DNA of 64,000 nt from Intestinibaculum porci. Lineage in GTDB: Bacteria; Bacillota_I; Bacilli_A; Erysipelotrichales; Coprobacillaceae. Both the position numbers and the translations under genes were made by a program. Shown here one piece after another: positions 11,201 through 18,726 of this stretch. Positions within the stretch are counted from its first letter, which is position 1. Each line of letters begins with the position of its first letter. The notes under the pieces were generated by a model. It was given only the letters and a program-made list of their open reading frames with translations. It had not been told where the DNA came from and did no database searches. The stretch lies in NCBI RefSeq assembly GCF_003925875.1, contig NZ_AP019309.1, positions 1,116,001 through 1,180,000 of the forward strand, read 5' to 3'.

Positions 11201-12541
11201 ACCATACAAATGGTTGATCAAGAAGCCAAAAAGACTTTTACTGTTACAAAGACTTGGGGGACTGGGACGACGCCTAAAGCCATTAAAGTGAAACTGCTTA
11301 GGGATGGTTATCGGGTTCTTCCATCGGAAAGGCCAAATGATTATGAGGTTACCTTAGATAGTAATAATAATTGGACATATACATGGACAAAGCTTGATAA
11401 TAATGGAACGTATTCTGCTGAAGAAGCTGCTAATGATGATGGGACTGTTCCAGTGTTAGCAAAAACGATCAAAACTTTTGAGAAGATCACGCGTTTTGAT
11501 GATCTTAAAAAAGGAGATCAGCTGGTTTTTATTGCCACAAATCATCAAGATAAAGCTTTAGGGGTTCAAGAAGGTACAACAAACGCATCCACAGCGTCGC
11601 ACTTTAGATTTGTAGATACAGCATTCACTGCCAAAGCAAATGGTGAAAAGTATCTTGTTAATTTACCTAGCGATGATGCTCTTTGGACGGTTGATCGAGA
11701 TCCTGTTATTCGCAAGGAAGACAATAATGTCTCAATATTGCTTAAGTCAGCAGCTTATCCACAGCTGTACATGGCAAATTTCAATGGTAATGAGGCGGCC
11801 AATCTCGCAGATAAAGATCATAGTTATCCGATGTCTTATATTAATAGCAATCTTTACTATGGTGGCGAAACGAATAATAGGCGACAAAAGTATTGGTCAT
11901 GGAATATGAAATATAGTAATGAAAAACAGTTCTATTGTCAGGCTCCAAATGAGGCTAATACACTTACGTTTGATGTTTATAAATTAGGCATAGCGGATGT
12001 GCAATCGGATCATACTGATCGTTTTACACTTGAAAATCAGAAGAAGAACAAACAAAAGATAAAGATTCAAATCAAGAAATTTGATGTTGACCATACAAAT
12101 ACCTTATTACCTGGAGCAATATTCCAAATTTATAAGGCAGATCAGGATGGCAGCGTTGATGATATCAAAGCTAAGGGGGAAAAAGTAGGGGATGCCATTA
12201 GAACAAATCGTTATGGTATCGCTATGAGTGGTGAACTTGATCCCAATACAACTTATTACTTACTAGAAACAAAAGCACCGGCTGGGTATAAGTCTCTGGA
12301 TCATGTCATTAAGTTTAAAGCTATGGGCAATGATGATTCTTCAAAGATCATGATCGAAAGTGAAAAAGACAGGAATATTTATGTCACTGATGACACATTA
12401 TATATTGGTAATAAAAAAGAAGCGGTTTATGAATTACCAGATACCGGCGGTCAAGGTGTTTTACCGTACAGATTATTTGGTATTTTCAGTCTAATCGTCG
12501 CTATCTTCATGTATATGAAAAAGCGACGAATAGCACAATAA
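8222..12541 (+). CDS. Large LPXTG-anchored surface adhesin with thioester domain and Cna_B/SpaA repeats
   Basis: A 1439-residue cell-wall protein, probably a pilus-tip or stand-alone adhesin. ATG 8222 gives a signal peptide (basic MKRLLRKN, hydrophobic core, VHGE cleavage region) and follows AGAGGA; reading further upstream would put the promoter inside the gene. In order: three tandem repeats (about residues 40-540), each with a W-x-LLY motif and ending in GYYVIVE-like sequence; a thioester-domain candidate with C576 (AYCNTYD) and Q697 (ITQLVIHY), the pair that forms the internal Cys-Gln thioester in this family; then SpaA/Cna_B domains with E-box motifs HEVSAPAGY, SEVEAPHGY and LETKAPAGY, one carrying a long insertion. 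It ends in LPDTG at 1405, a hydrophobic helix and KKRR. No sortase gene is visible. Confidence 0.88.
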   Translation: MKEIYGQMKRLLRKNLVAFISVLMIAASVKVNSVHGETNTADIHTSLTPSLYDASGKKVTNINNIDGNGMKLAVNYSLVQAESSSEKSYISFVRDHYNIASEKSIDILWGAKTNFRIGSVDPENYDGHLDYSLEITNGAYAKTMDQSHWYLLYIDASGHAHKLTKSSDYTITTNSNGAISKIVVKKLSKASGYGNGTYYLVEAGTKTYDPDSGEVVNDPTTNVNIPDGENGATVSIPVVYSSTNRLYTTLTGKFNTNPAFDETAFTNISKGIYGTDIASLSPIKVDLSGENLNTVLMNDNLKAVYDMTLTIENQSENPKWDLLYFDENGKNPADITNELGTSLAASVDSDGYYKVHFVTEHKQPGYYVIVEEGKKIEEMNASNPIIDGKKDSVQAYKMAVHDGSTNEVTGYIKAQFDGTPRIDFDQMNKASADLIDGNMVQTQALAVAFSQWENDDSYKKLNQKNYSLTFGASYAMVPIKNTTWRLLYYPDKTFTNGVDITDQAKITTNNNTVSYTTTYKKNGYYVLVEVASKENTAKPEYVTDTSMYYGYEERFYGSNLFKIKNSDGKTENVAYCNTYDNFAPLYNGLAVQGSNDIYFNLYHRYTDPIAYWQSLSEKQKFGIRSRLGITNDDNKAALTICDEASKAIYYGYHDSSNGVKDDPAGLFRRLPRSGQALDRNGNLVSVTKTDYERWITQLVIHYFTDGVDVTHNKFANVTDNNGQISEIGKIAQKMVDMIKNNSGPALPSGKAVYFYKFDGVYKISNPTADEKNNPAASQRKEKVSLPFSVGSKPYANSQDMITAHFENSTEKLVYISKKNIGGENLSGAKIQIVNDQQTAVKYGTYTTDGSDHLLSLEPGIYTFHEVSAPAGYRLAEDFQFKVEQDGHITVVDAHGNMVSADDNKLTVTDLSHYTVKFNKVDEHGEFVAGAKLKLTKNDDPSFKQITWITGTSPHIIDDLPNGQYTLSEVEAPHGYAKAESQTFILDQKTTQPITIQMVDQEAKKTFTVTKTWGTGTTPKAIKVKLLRDGYRVLPSERPNDYEVTLDSNNNWTYTWTKLDNNGTYSAEEAANDDGTVPVLAKTIKTFEKITRFDDLKKGDQLVFIATNHQDKALGVQEGTTNASTASHFRFVDTAFTAKANGEKYLVNLPSDDALWTVDRDPVIRKEDNNVSILLKSAAYPQLYMANFNGNEAANLADKDHSYPMSYINSNLYYGGETNNRRQKYWSWNMKYSNEKQFYCQAPNEANTLTFDVYKLGIADVQSDHTDRFTLENQKKNKQKIKIQIKKFDVDHTNTLLPGAIFQIYKADQDGSVDDIKAKGEKVGDAIRTNRYGIAMSGELDPNTTYYLLETKAPAGYKSLDHVIKFKAMGNDDSSKIMIESEKDRNIYVTDDTLYIGNKKEAVYELPDTGGQGVLPYRLFGIFSLIVAIFMYMKKRRIAQ

Positions 12542-12545
12542 AGAT

Positions 12546-12580
12546 AAGGGCAGATCCTTTAAAGAGGAGGCTGCCCTTTA
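12546..12580 (+). terminator. Possible terminator after the adhesin gene
   Basis: AAGGGCAG and CTGCCCTT form an 8-bp stem; the 17-base loop can pair further (TCCT with AGGA). The T tail is weak (TTTA), so termination may be partial. Confidence 0.55.
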
Positions 12581-13054
12581 ATGCTATTCATGAAATGAAT
12601 AGGATCGAAAAAGAGAAACTATGAAATAAGGTGAATCTAATGAGCCAATAAATGCGGTAGGGATTATTTAGGTCAGGGGTCCTTGGCGGCACGAAGTGAT
12701 CAGGGAACTAAGAAAATGGTAAAAAGAATGATGGGAATCAAGGAGCACAAAAAAGTATATATGTCAAGAGCAAATTATGCGCTTTTGTGGACCAGTCCTG
12801 GTACTTTTTAAGGATATGACTTCGCTCTATACTAGACATGTAAATTGAAGTGATATGCGAAGGGAGATGTAAACAAATTTAGAAATAAAGAAAGGGTTAA
12901 TGATTGAGGGTTTAACAGTTATTTCATCCATACATTGCAGTTTAATAATAATAAAACCGTTAAGACTCAAGAATACTGATGATGGCTTGCTTTAACAAGA
13001 TCATGTGAGCAAGACTCAATAATGCATATCTTCAATTTATTAATATAAAAATTT
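12581..13054. other. Adhesin-pilin intergenic region with second copy of the 26-nt element
   Basis: No convincing gene. The element at 12761-12786 resembles 8114-8139, and TATACT at 12828-12833 lies 41 bases after it, so a promoter giving a leader of about 270 bases is likely. A loose inverted repeat (TTAACAGTTATT and AATAAAACCGTTAA) lies around 12911-12965. A 31-codon frame at 12716-12811 has no good ribosome site. Confidence 0.5.
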
Positions 13055-13081
13055 TATACTTGGTGATCTGGAGATCACCAA
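13055..13081 (+). promoter_or_regulatory. TATACT box and 5' stem-loop before the backbone pilin
   Basis: TATACT (13055-13060) touches a perfect hairpin at 13060-13081 (TTGGTGATC and GATCACCAA around TGGA). The ribosome site AGAGGAG follows at about 13091. The hairpin could protect the 5' end of a highly expressed pilin mRNA or be a dyad operator. No good -35 was found. Confidence 0.5.
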
Positions 13082-13108
13082 AAGGATTAAAGAGGAGAAA
13101 TTTAGATT

Positions 13109-14701
13109 ATGAGATTTTCAAGAAAAATTATGAGCTGCGTAGCAGCATCAACGATGGCTTTATCGATTGGTGGTGCCGCCACCGCTACAACATTAGCTGT
13201 GTCCAATTTATCAAAGGGTATTCATGTATTTGCGGCTTCAAATTATCAGGTTACAATTCACAATACCGCTAGTACAGAACATAACTTTGATATTTACCAG
13301 ATTTTTACCGGTACGACAGATGGTTCATCAAACAGTATTGGGGATATCCAATGGGGGACTGGTGTAAAAGATTCTTTTAAGACGAACAAGGCTGCAGATA
13401 TTGCAAATGAACTTAGCAATGGCAGTAAAAAAGCATTTGATATTGTTGATCAATTATCTGAAAACAAACAGACGGTCGTAATTGGAGCCGGAGAATCAAA
13501 AGATCTTTCATTAGCATCAGGATACTATTTAATTATCGATACCGCTAAGGGAAGTTCAAGTACCGATAAAGCTGTAAGTTATATGCTTAAGGTTTCAAAG
13601 AATACGGTTGTAACACCTAAATCAGATGTGCCAGCTTCTGAAAAGAAAGTCAAAGAAGATGATCATAAAGTTGATTACAACACTGATAGCAGATTACCTA
13701 ATGTAGATGTAGGAAAGCAGTATAATGATGTTGCTGACTACTCAATTGGTGAAAATGTTCCATTCGAATTACTTGGCAGCCTACCAAGCAATTATGACTC
13801 TTATCAGACATATTCTTATAAGTTCTACGATAAGATGTCTAATGGTCTTACATTCAATAACGATGCTAAAGTAAGTTATTCTAATGATAATGGGGCTAGC
13901 TGGACAACTATTGATAGTGCTCAGTACACAGTAACTAAAACTTCTGATCAGCAATTTGATGTGTCATTTAGTGATTTAAAGAAGGTTGCAGGCGTTACCG
14001 CTAACTCAAAAATCAAAGTCGAATTTACCGCTAAATTAAATAGTCAAGCGAAAATCGGTGCGAAAGAAGGCAACACAAACGAATCTTATATTGAATATTC
14101 AAATAACCCAGATCATTCCGGAACTGGTACAACAACACCTGATAAAGTTATTGTTTTCACTTATGAATTAGATACGACAAAAGTGGATAAAGACAATCCT
14201 CAGGTGAAATTGAAAAATGCTGAATTCAAATTAGCAGATAGCAGCAAGTCAAAATGGTTAAAGATTGTTAATGATGAAGTGACTTGGGTTGCTTCTAAAG
14301 ATGACGCTACAACATTAAAATCTGATGACAATGGTAAATTTGTAGTGAAAGGCTTAGATTCTGGTACTTATTACTTACAGGAAACAAAAGCGCCTGAAGG
14401 TTATAATCTTGATGAAACAATGCATGAGGTTACACTTAAGGCTGAAACAGTCAATAATCAGACGTGGGATGAAAACCCTTCATCAGCTATTACTTCATTA
14501 ACTTTAAATGGAAAAGAAAATACTGGAGATACAGCAACTGGTATAGTCAATGCGACAATCGACAACGCGAAGGGACCAAAACTTCCAGAAACTGGTGGTA
14601 TGGGTACTACGATGCTGTATGCTGCCGGTGGTGTCTTAGTGGCAGCGGCGACCGTTTATGTTGTTACTTCTAAGAAGAAACAAGCTGAAGCTGAAAAGTA
14701 A
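13109..14701 (+). CDS. Backbone pilin, isopeptide-forming, LPETG-anchored
   Basis: A 530-residue secreted major-pilin candidate. A signal peptide (MRFSRKIMSCVAASTMAL...) is followed by an N-terminal pilin domain with KNTVVTPK; K171 is in the position of the pilin-motif lysine used for sortase-made polymerisation. A central isopeptide-forming domain follows, then a SpaA/Cna_B domain (DTTKVDKDNPQVKLKNAEFK) whose E-box is QETKAPEGY. The C-terminus has LPETGG, a hydrophobic helix and a KKKQ tail. It lies 8 bases before the next pilin-like gene, so the two form one unit. No class C sortase follows, unlike standard pilus operons. Confidence 0.88.
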   Translation: MRFSRKIMSCVAASTMALSIGGAATATTLAVSNLSKGIHVFAASNYQVTIHNTASTEHNFDIYQIFTGTTDGSSNSIGDIQWGTGVKDSFKTNKAADIANELSNGSKKAFDIVDQLSENKQTVVIGAGESKDLSLASGYYLIIDTAKGSSSTDKAVSYMLKVSKNTVVTPKSDVPASEKKVKEDDHKVDYNTDSRLPNVDVGKQYNDVADYSIGENVPFELLGSLPSNYDSYQTYSYKFYDKMSNGLTFNNDAKVSYSNDNGASWTTIDSAQYTVTKTSDQQFDVSFSDLKKVAGVTANSKIKVEFTAKLNSQAKIGAKEGNTNESYIEYSNNPDHSGTGTTTPDKVIVFTYELDTTKVDKDNPQVKLKNAEFKLADSSKSKWLKIVNDEVTWVASKDDATTLKSDDNGKFVVKGLDSGTYYLQETKAPEGYNLDETMHEVTLKAETVNNQTWDENPSSAITSLTLNGKENTGDTATGIVNATIDNAKGPKLPETGGMGTTMLYAAGGVLVAAATVYVVTSKKKQAEAEK

Positions 14702-14708
14702 TTCATAT

Positions 14709-15728
14709 ATGAAAAAAGTTTTGAGTACGATCTCCCTGATCGTTTCACTGCTGCTGATGATGAGTGTAAGAGGTGCTTATGCAAGCACTTCTTCCTCGCT
14801 CACGCTGACAAATACCAGAAAGGGAATGCATATTCATGTCTATCAGATTGCTGAAGTGAGAGGAGATCAATATACTTATACAGAAGCATTTGCTGATGCA
14901 ACGAATACAAGCGTCGATCTTAATCACTTAAAAACAAGCGAAGAATTAAGCGCGGCAGCCGATACCCTTAAAGGATATGCCGCAAAAGTATCGGGCATAG
15001 ATGTTATTGCTTCTGCTAATCAGACAAATATTTCTCATTTAAAAAATGGCATATATCTGATCTTAATAGATAATTATCAAGATGGCTATACAACTTATAG
15101 TTACCTTCCTTATATTATTCAGATCCCCAATGTAACTCAGGTTGAATTGTCAAAATATACGAAAACGACAACATCAAATAAAGTATATCAATATGATCTT
15201 ACAAAATATTGGTCAGGTGGATCTTCTTATCCGGAGACGGTTAAAGTTGATTTGTATAATGGTTCAACATTCGAAAAAACATTAACTTTAAAAAAATCCA
15301 GCAACTACTCTTTATCGTGGACAAGCACGACACAAAAAAATTATGCGATCGTTGAACATGCTATAAAAGGGTATACGTCAAGCGTGAAAATAACAAATAA
15401 TGGTGATACCACGCATATTTCCTTAATCAATACCGTTAATTCTGAGATGACTACTTATCATGCTCAGGCGGCGACGCCTCAGGCCAACAGTACGAGTCAG
15501 ACAATGAGTGGAAGTCAGAAAAATCCTTCTAGGACAATGACTTCAAGTTCAACCCCTTCATATGAATCTAATAAGACATCCACCCATACTAAGAAAACAA
15601 ATACGCGTCCAACGGCTTCTCATCATGCTGTAAAAACTGGTGATACGACAAATGTGACAAAGTATATTGCGCTATTTGGTTTTGCCGGCCTTATGCTGAT
15701 AATTATTGGAAAATATTTAAAGAACTAG
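14709..15728 (+). CDS. Minor/base pilin-like surface protein with VKTGD sorting signal
   Basis: The start at ATG 14709 gives a clean signal peptide (MKKVLSTISLIVSLLLMM, cleavage near AYA); the ribosome site is weak and lies in the end of the pilin gene, suggesting coupled translation. The 339-residue protein has a pilin-like N-terminal domain (GMHIHVYQIAEV resembles the FDIYQIF region of the gene before), a Cna_B domain (LTKYWSGGSSYPETVKVDLY, then VEHAIKGY), a Ser/Thr-rich stalk (about 255-305), and VKTGD at residue 308 before a hydrophobic helix. The missing Leu-Pro suggests a different sortase class from the LPXTG neighbours. Role as base or minor pilin is inferred. Confidence 0.8.
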   Translation: MKKVLSTISLIVSLLLMMSVRGAYASTSSSLTLTNTRKGMHIHVYQIAEVRGDQYTYTEAFADATNTSVDLNHLKTSEELSAAADTLKGYAAKVSGIDVIASANQTNISHLKNGIYLILIDNYQDGYTTYSYLPYIIQIPNVTQVELSKYTKTTTSNKVYQYDLTKYWSGGSSYPETVKVDLYNGSTFEKTLTLKKSSNYSLSWTSTTQKNYAIVEHAIKGYTSSVKITNNGDTTHISLINTVNSEMTTYHAQAATPQANSTSQTMSGSQKNPSRTMTSSSTPSYESNKTSTHTKKTNTRPTASHHAVKTGDTTNVTKYIALFGFAGLMLIIIGKYLKN

Positions 15729-15749
15729 GGTATATCTCCCTAGTTTTTT
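15723..15749 (+). terminator. Terminator of the pilin operon
   Basis: AACTAGGG and CCCTAGTT form an 8-bp stem around TATATCT, followed by TTTT. The stop codon lies in the left arm. Confidence 0.9.
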
Positions 15750-15910
15750 CTTTGGGAAATATTAAGCATTGCTTAACTTATGTTTGGAAGCTATTTAACT
15801 GAACGTAAATCTGTTAATATGGGACAATGCGAAGATAGTGCTTTGATATAATCATAAAAGTTTGAAAAGAATTATTTGCTGGGATTTATTTTCTTTTATG
15901 TGACATTGTT

Positions 15911-15918
15911 GCTATAAT
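15911..15918 (+). promoter_or_regulatory. Probable extended -10 promoter of the two-component genes
   Basis: TGCTATAAT is an extended -10 box without a good -35. A second TATAAT-like sequence (TGATATAAT) lies near 15844. The leader to the regulator start is about 95 bases. Confidence 0.45.
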
Positions 15919-16021
15919 GTATTTATCATTTGCAATAGTGGAATTGAATTGATATTAAGGGATGTAAATGATCATTTTGATGACAGAAAATATCATATTA
16001 TAGAAGGGAAAGGTGAATTTC

Positions 16022-16738
16022 ATGCGCAAATTAAAGCTGGCTATTTGCGAAGATGAAGAAAAAGAATATCAGAATTTTCTGACGCTATTAGAAAAATCGG
16101 GTGTTGAAAACGAAGTGGATTACTTTTGTGATGGCAGTGATCTTTTAAAGCAGTTCTATCAGGGAAAATATGATCTGATTTTTATGGATATTTACATGAA
16201 TCAAATGAATGGCGTTGAGACGGTCTCGAAAATTCGTGAAATTGATGAGCATGTTCCCATTGCTTTTACGACGACAAGTAAGGACCATTTTGCGGACGGC
16301 TTTCGCTTACGTGTGAATCGCTATTTGGAGAAACCGTTACAACAAAGCGATTTTAATGAGACACTGCAAATGGCGCAGGAAGCTCTGAAACTCAGACCGC
16401 ATATTACTGTCAAAAGTGAAGGAAAAGATGTGGAATTGATGGAGTCGGATATTGCTTTTGTAGAACAGTCACGACACCATCTCTTTATCAATATGACGGG
16501 CAGTAAAAAAGTGAAAACATTAGGGAAATTAGATGACTTTGAAAAGCATCTTCCGCATCCACCGTTTTATCGCTGTCATAAAAGTTATTTAGTTAATCTC
16601 ACCCAGGTGGCCTCATTGGATAAAGAAAATCGAATGTTTGTCATGAAAGAAGGCGACTATGTGTATATTCGCAGAGCATCTATTTATGAAGCTGCGCGAG
16701 TTCTCAAACAATTCTTATTTTCTAACGTAAGAGATTAG
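16022..16738 (+). CDS. LytTR-family response regulator (AgrA/VirR type)
   Basis: A 238-residue two-component regulator. The receiver domain has the acidic pair E10-D11 (ICEDEEKE), D56 as phosphoacceptor (LIFMDIYM), T88/T89 and K108 (YLEKPL). The C-terminal LytTR DNA-binding domain (about 130-235) carries FYRCHKSYLVNL, the signature of this fold. ATG 16022 is preferred to GTG 16013 because AAAGG lies 8 bases before the ATG. Such regulators often control surface proteins, pili or peptide signalling. The sensor kinase starts 11 bases downstream, and the pilus genes just upstream are likely targets by position. Confidence 0.93.
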   Translation: MRKLKLAICEDEEKEYQNFLTLLEKSGVENEVDYFCDGSDLLKQFYQGKYDLIFMDIYMNQMNGVETVSKIREIDEHVPIAFTTTSKDHFADGFRLRVNRYLEKPLQQSDFNETLQMAQEALKLRPHITVKSEGKDVELMESDIAFVEQSRHHLFINMTGSKKVKTLGKLDDFEKHLPHPPFYRCHKSYLVNLTQVASLDKENRMFVMKEGDYVYIRRASIYEAARVLKQFLFSNVRD

Positions 16739-16749
16739 GGGGGACACTT

Positions 16750-18585
16750 TTGAAGACATTGAAAGAATTACATCCGAATCGGATCTTTTTGGCGATTGCT
16801 GTGATCTTTATCGTGGTAGGAACTCTGATTGGGCAAATGTATGATCGCAGTGCGAAAAAACATATGAATAGTGTCCGCATCTATCATCGTGTTAACTATT
16901 CTTATTCACAGAAACAGGGACGTATGTCTTTACCGCAAACATTGACGCAGTTAAAACCGCGGACAAAAGTGCATATTGATTTTGATGTCAGAGGAAAGCC
17001 AGGAGAATTGCTTTATGTCAAGACGGTTTATGCGCCGGTCAAAGTATATGCTGACGGGAAACTTATTTATGAATATGGGGATCCAAAGACGCGCCCTTCG
17101 TTTATGAAAGATCCCGCCTGCAGTGTGAATACTGTCTCCCTGCCTTTTGATGGCGAACATAAGACAATACATATCCATATGACATACTGGTCTTTAAAAG
17201 GTCGTTCGCATCTCACTTTAAAACCTTGCGCGGTTGGCAATCAGGGTGAAGTGATGAGATACATTAGTCAGAATTACAGCTTTTCTCGTGGCATATCAAT
17301 CTTTTTTCTGATTACAGGAGTGATTTTAGTATTTTTTGCTTTCTTTTTCTTAAATGATATTGCTCCTGTTAAACGTATCTTTTATTCTGGATTACTTATT
17401 GCCCTGGCTGGTTTGTGGCAATATTGTATGAATGACCTTTCTATTTATATTAGTCAAAGCGTTAATGGGCTCTACTTGTTATCATTCTCGAGTATGTTTA
17501 TGCTGATGATACCAATGACAAAATTTGTTTCTGTACAGCTGGGCAATCGTAAAGATAAACTTCTTCCTTTTGTGACTATCTGTAATGAAGTTTCGTTCAT
17601 TGCGGCGATGGTCTTGCAGTTTGCAGGTTTCGTTGATTTTGCTACAAGTTTTTATTTCTTTATCATTGAAGAGGCTATGTCTCTTGTTTTGGTTGCTGTG
17701 ATTATGGGTTATCATACGATGCGCAATCATCACAATGATGACCGGACTTTCTTTATGTCTACTTTAACGTTAAGTGTTTTTATGATCTTATCCATCATTC
17801 GTCGACTGACAGGAAGTACTTCTGATACGATGTTTGTGCTGATGGGATTTTATCTCTTTGTAGTCATTTTGATTATCTTTTTACAGTCTCTATGGAAGAA
17901 TATGATGATTCAGAAAGAAAAGGCTATGGCCCTTGAAAACGAGATGTCTCAGTTAGAGAACGCGATTGAAGCGCAAAAGCATCATAACGAGCTGCTCATT
18001 GCCCATGCCGAAGAGGTACGAGAACAGCGCCATGACTTACGCCATCATTTAGTGGCATTAGCACAAATGGTCGATCAAAAGAATTTTCTGGGGATCAAAA
18101 AGTATGTTGAAGATATGAAAGCTTCGATGCCTATGAATAATGCGGTGACATATTGTGATAATCAGATTATCAATGCATTATTATCCTATTATGTAGAAAA
18201 GGGTCGTAAAAGTCATATTGAAATGGATATCTTAACGCAGATTCCGGCGCATAATCCACATATTTCCGATAATAACTTATCTGTTATTGTCGGAAATATG
18301 ATTGAAAATGCGATCGAAGCCTGCAATAAACAGGAATCTGGGGAAAAGAAGATTATTTTGCGTGCCAAAGTACAAGGAAATATGCTGATTTTTACAATGG
18401 ATAATACGTTCAATGGTGAAGTGCGAAAACGTGATGGTCATTTTGTTTCCAGCAAAGTGGCGGATGGATCGCGCATTGGCATAGGGCTGAGTTCAGTGGA
18501 ATCGATTGCACATAAATATCATGGAGAAGCGGAATTCCATGGTGAAGGGCATATTTTTAAATCATCTGTTTATTTAGAAATGTAG
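16750..18585 (+). CDS. Membrane sensor histidine kinase, GHKL type with 7TMR-DISM-like sensor
   Basis: A 611-residue kinase paired with the LytTR regulator. It starts with TTG 16750, 7 bases after AGGGGGG. Layout: one N-terminal membrane helix (about 12-28), an extracellular beta-rich domain (about 30-175), seven or so membrane helices (about 178-385), a coiled coil, the H-box REQRHDLRHHL with H428 as likely phospho-acceptor, and a HATPase domain with NMIENAIEAC (N-box) and GIGLSSV. The extracellular-plus-7TM layout resembles 7TMR-DISM receptors that sense soluble ligands. The ligand cannot be told from sequence. Confidence 0.9.
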   Translation: MKTLKELHPNRIFLAIAVIFIVVGTLIGQMYDRSAKKHMNSVRIYHRVNYSYSQKQGRMSLPQTLTQLKPRTKVHIDFDVRGKPGELLYVKTVYAPVKVYADGKLIYEYGDPKTRPSFMKDPACSVNTVSLPFDGEHKTIHIHMTYWSLKGRSHLTLKPCAVGNQGEVMRYISQNYSFSRGISIFFLITGVILVFFAFFFLNDIAPVKRIFYSGLLIALAGLWQYCMNDLSIYISQSVNGLYLLSFSSMFMLMIPMTKFVSVQLGNRKDKLLPFVTICNEVSFIAAMVLQFAGFVDFATSFYFFIIEEAMSLVLVAVIMGYHTMRNHHNDDRTFFMSTLTLSVFMILSIIRRLTGSTSDTMFVLMGFYLFVVILIIFLQSLWKNMMIQKEKAMALENEMSQLENAIEAQKHHNELLIAHAEEVREQRHDLRHHLVALAQMVDQKNFLGIKKYVEDMKASMPMNNAVTYCDNQIINALLSYYVEKGRKSHIEMDILTQIPAHNPHISDNNLSVIVGNMIENAIEACNKQESGEKKIILRAKVQGNMLIFTMDNTFNGEVRKRDGHFVSSKVADGSRIGIGLSSVESIAHKYHGEAEFHGEGHIFKSSVYLEM

Positions 18586-18605
18586 GTGTTCGTCCTACAT
18601 TTCTT
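18578..18605 (+). terminator. Terminator of the two-component operon
   Basis: AAATGTAGG and CCTACATTT form a 9-bp stem around TGTTCGT, followed by CTTT. The kinase stop codon is in the left arm. Confidence 0.8.
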
Positions 18606-18700
18606 TGGTTCTTCATAGACATTTCATTGCCGTATTTTATGTGTTACACATTTTTATCAACGAGCCTAAAGTAAAGCTGTTCAAGTTTTATGATGGTAAT

Positions 18701-18726
18701 AAAAAAAGGAGCAGGGCGGCTCCTTT
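18701..18726 (-). terminator. Terminator of the degenerate-GGDEF membrane gene
   Basis: On the minus strand AAAGGAGC and GCTCCTTT pair around CGCCCT and are followed by T residues. It starts on the gene's stop codon. Confidence 0.88.

Noticed and set aside
12716-12811. 31-codon frame between the adhesin and pilin genes, containing MSRANYALL, similar to MSSTNYVIL upstream of the adhesin
   Set aside because: No good ribosome site; the likeness is better explained by the shared 26-nt DNA element with constant distance to the -10 boxes.
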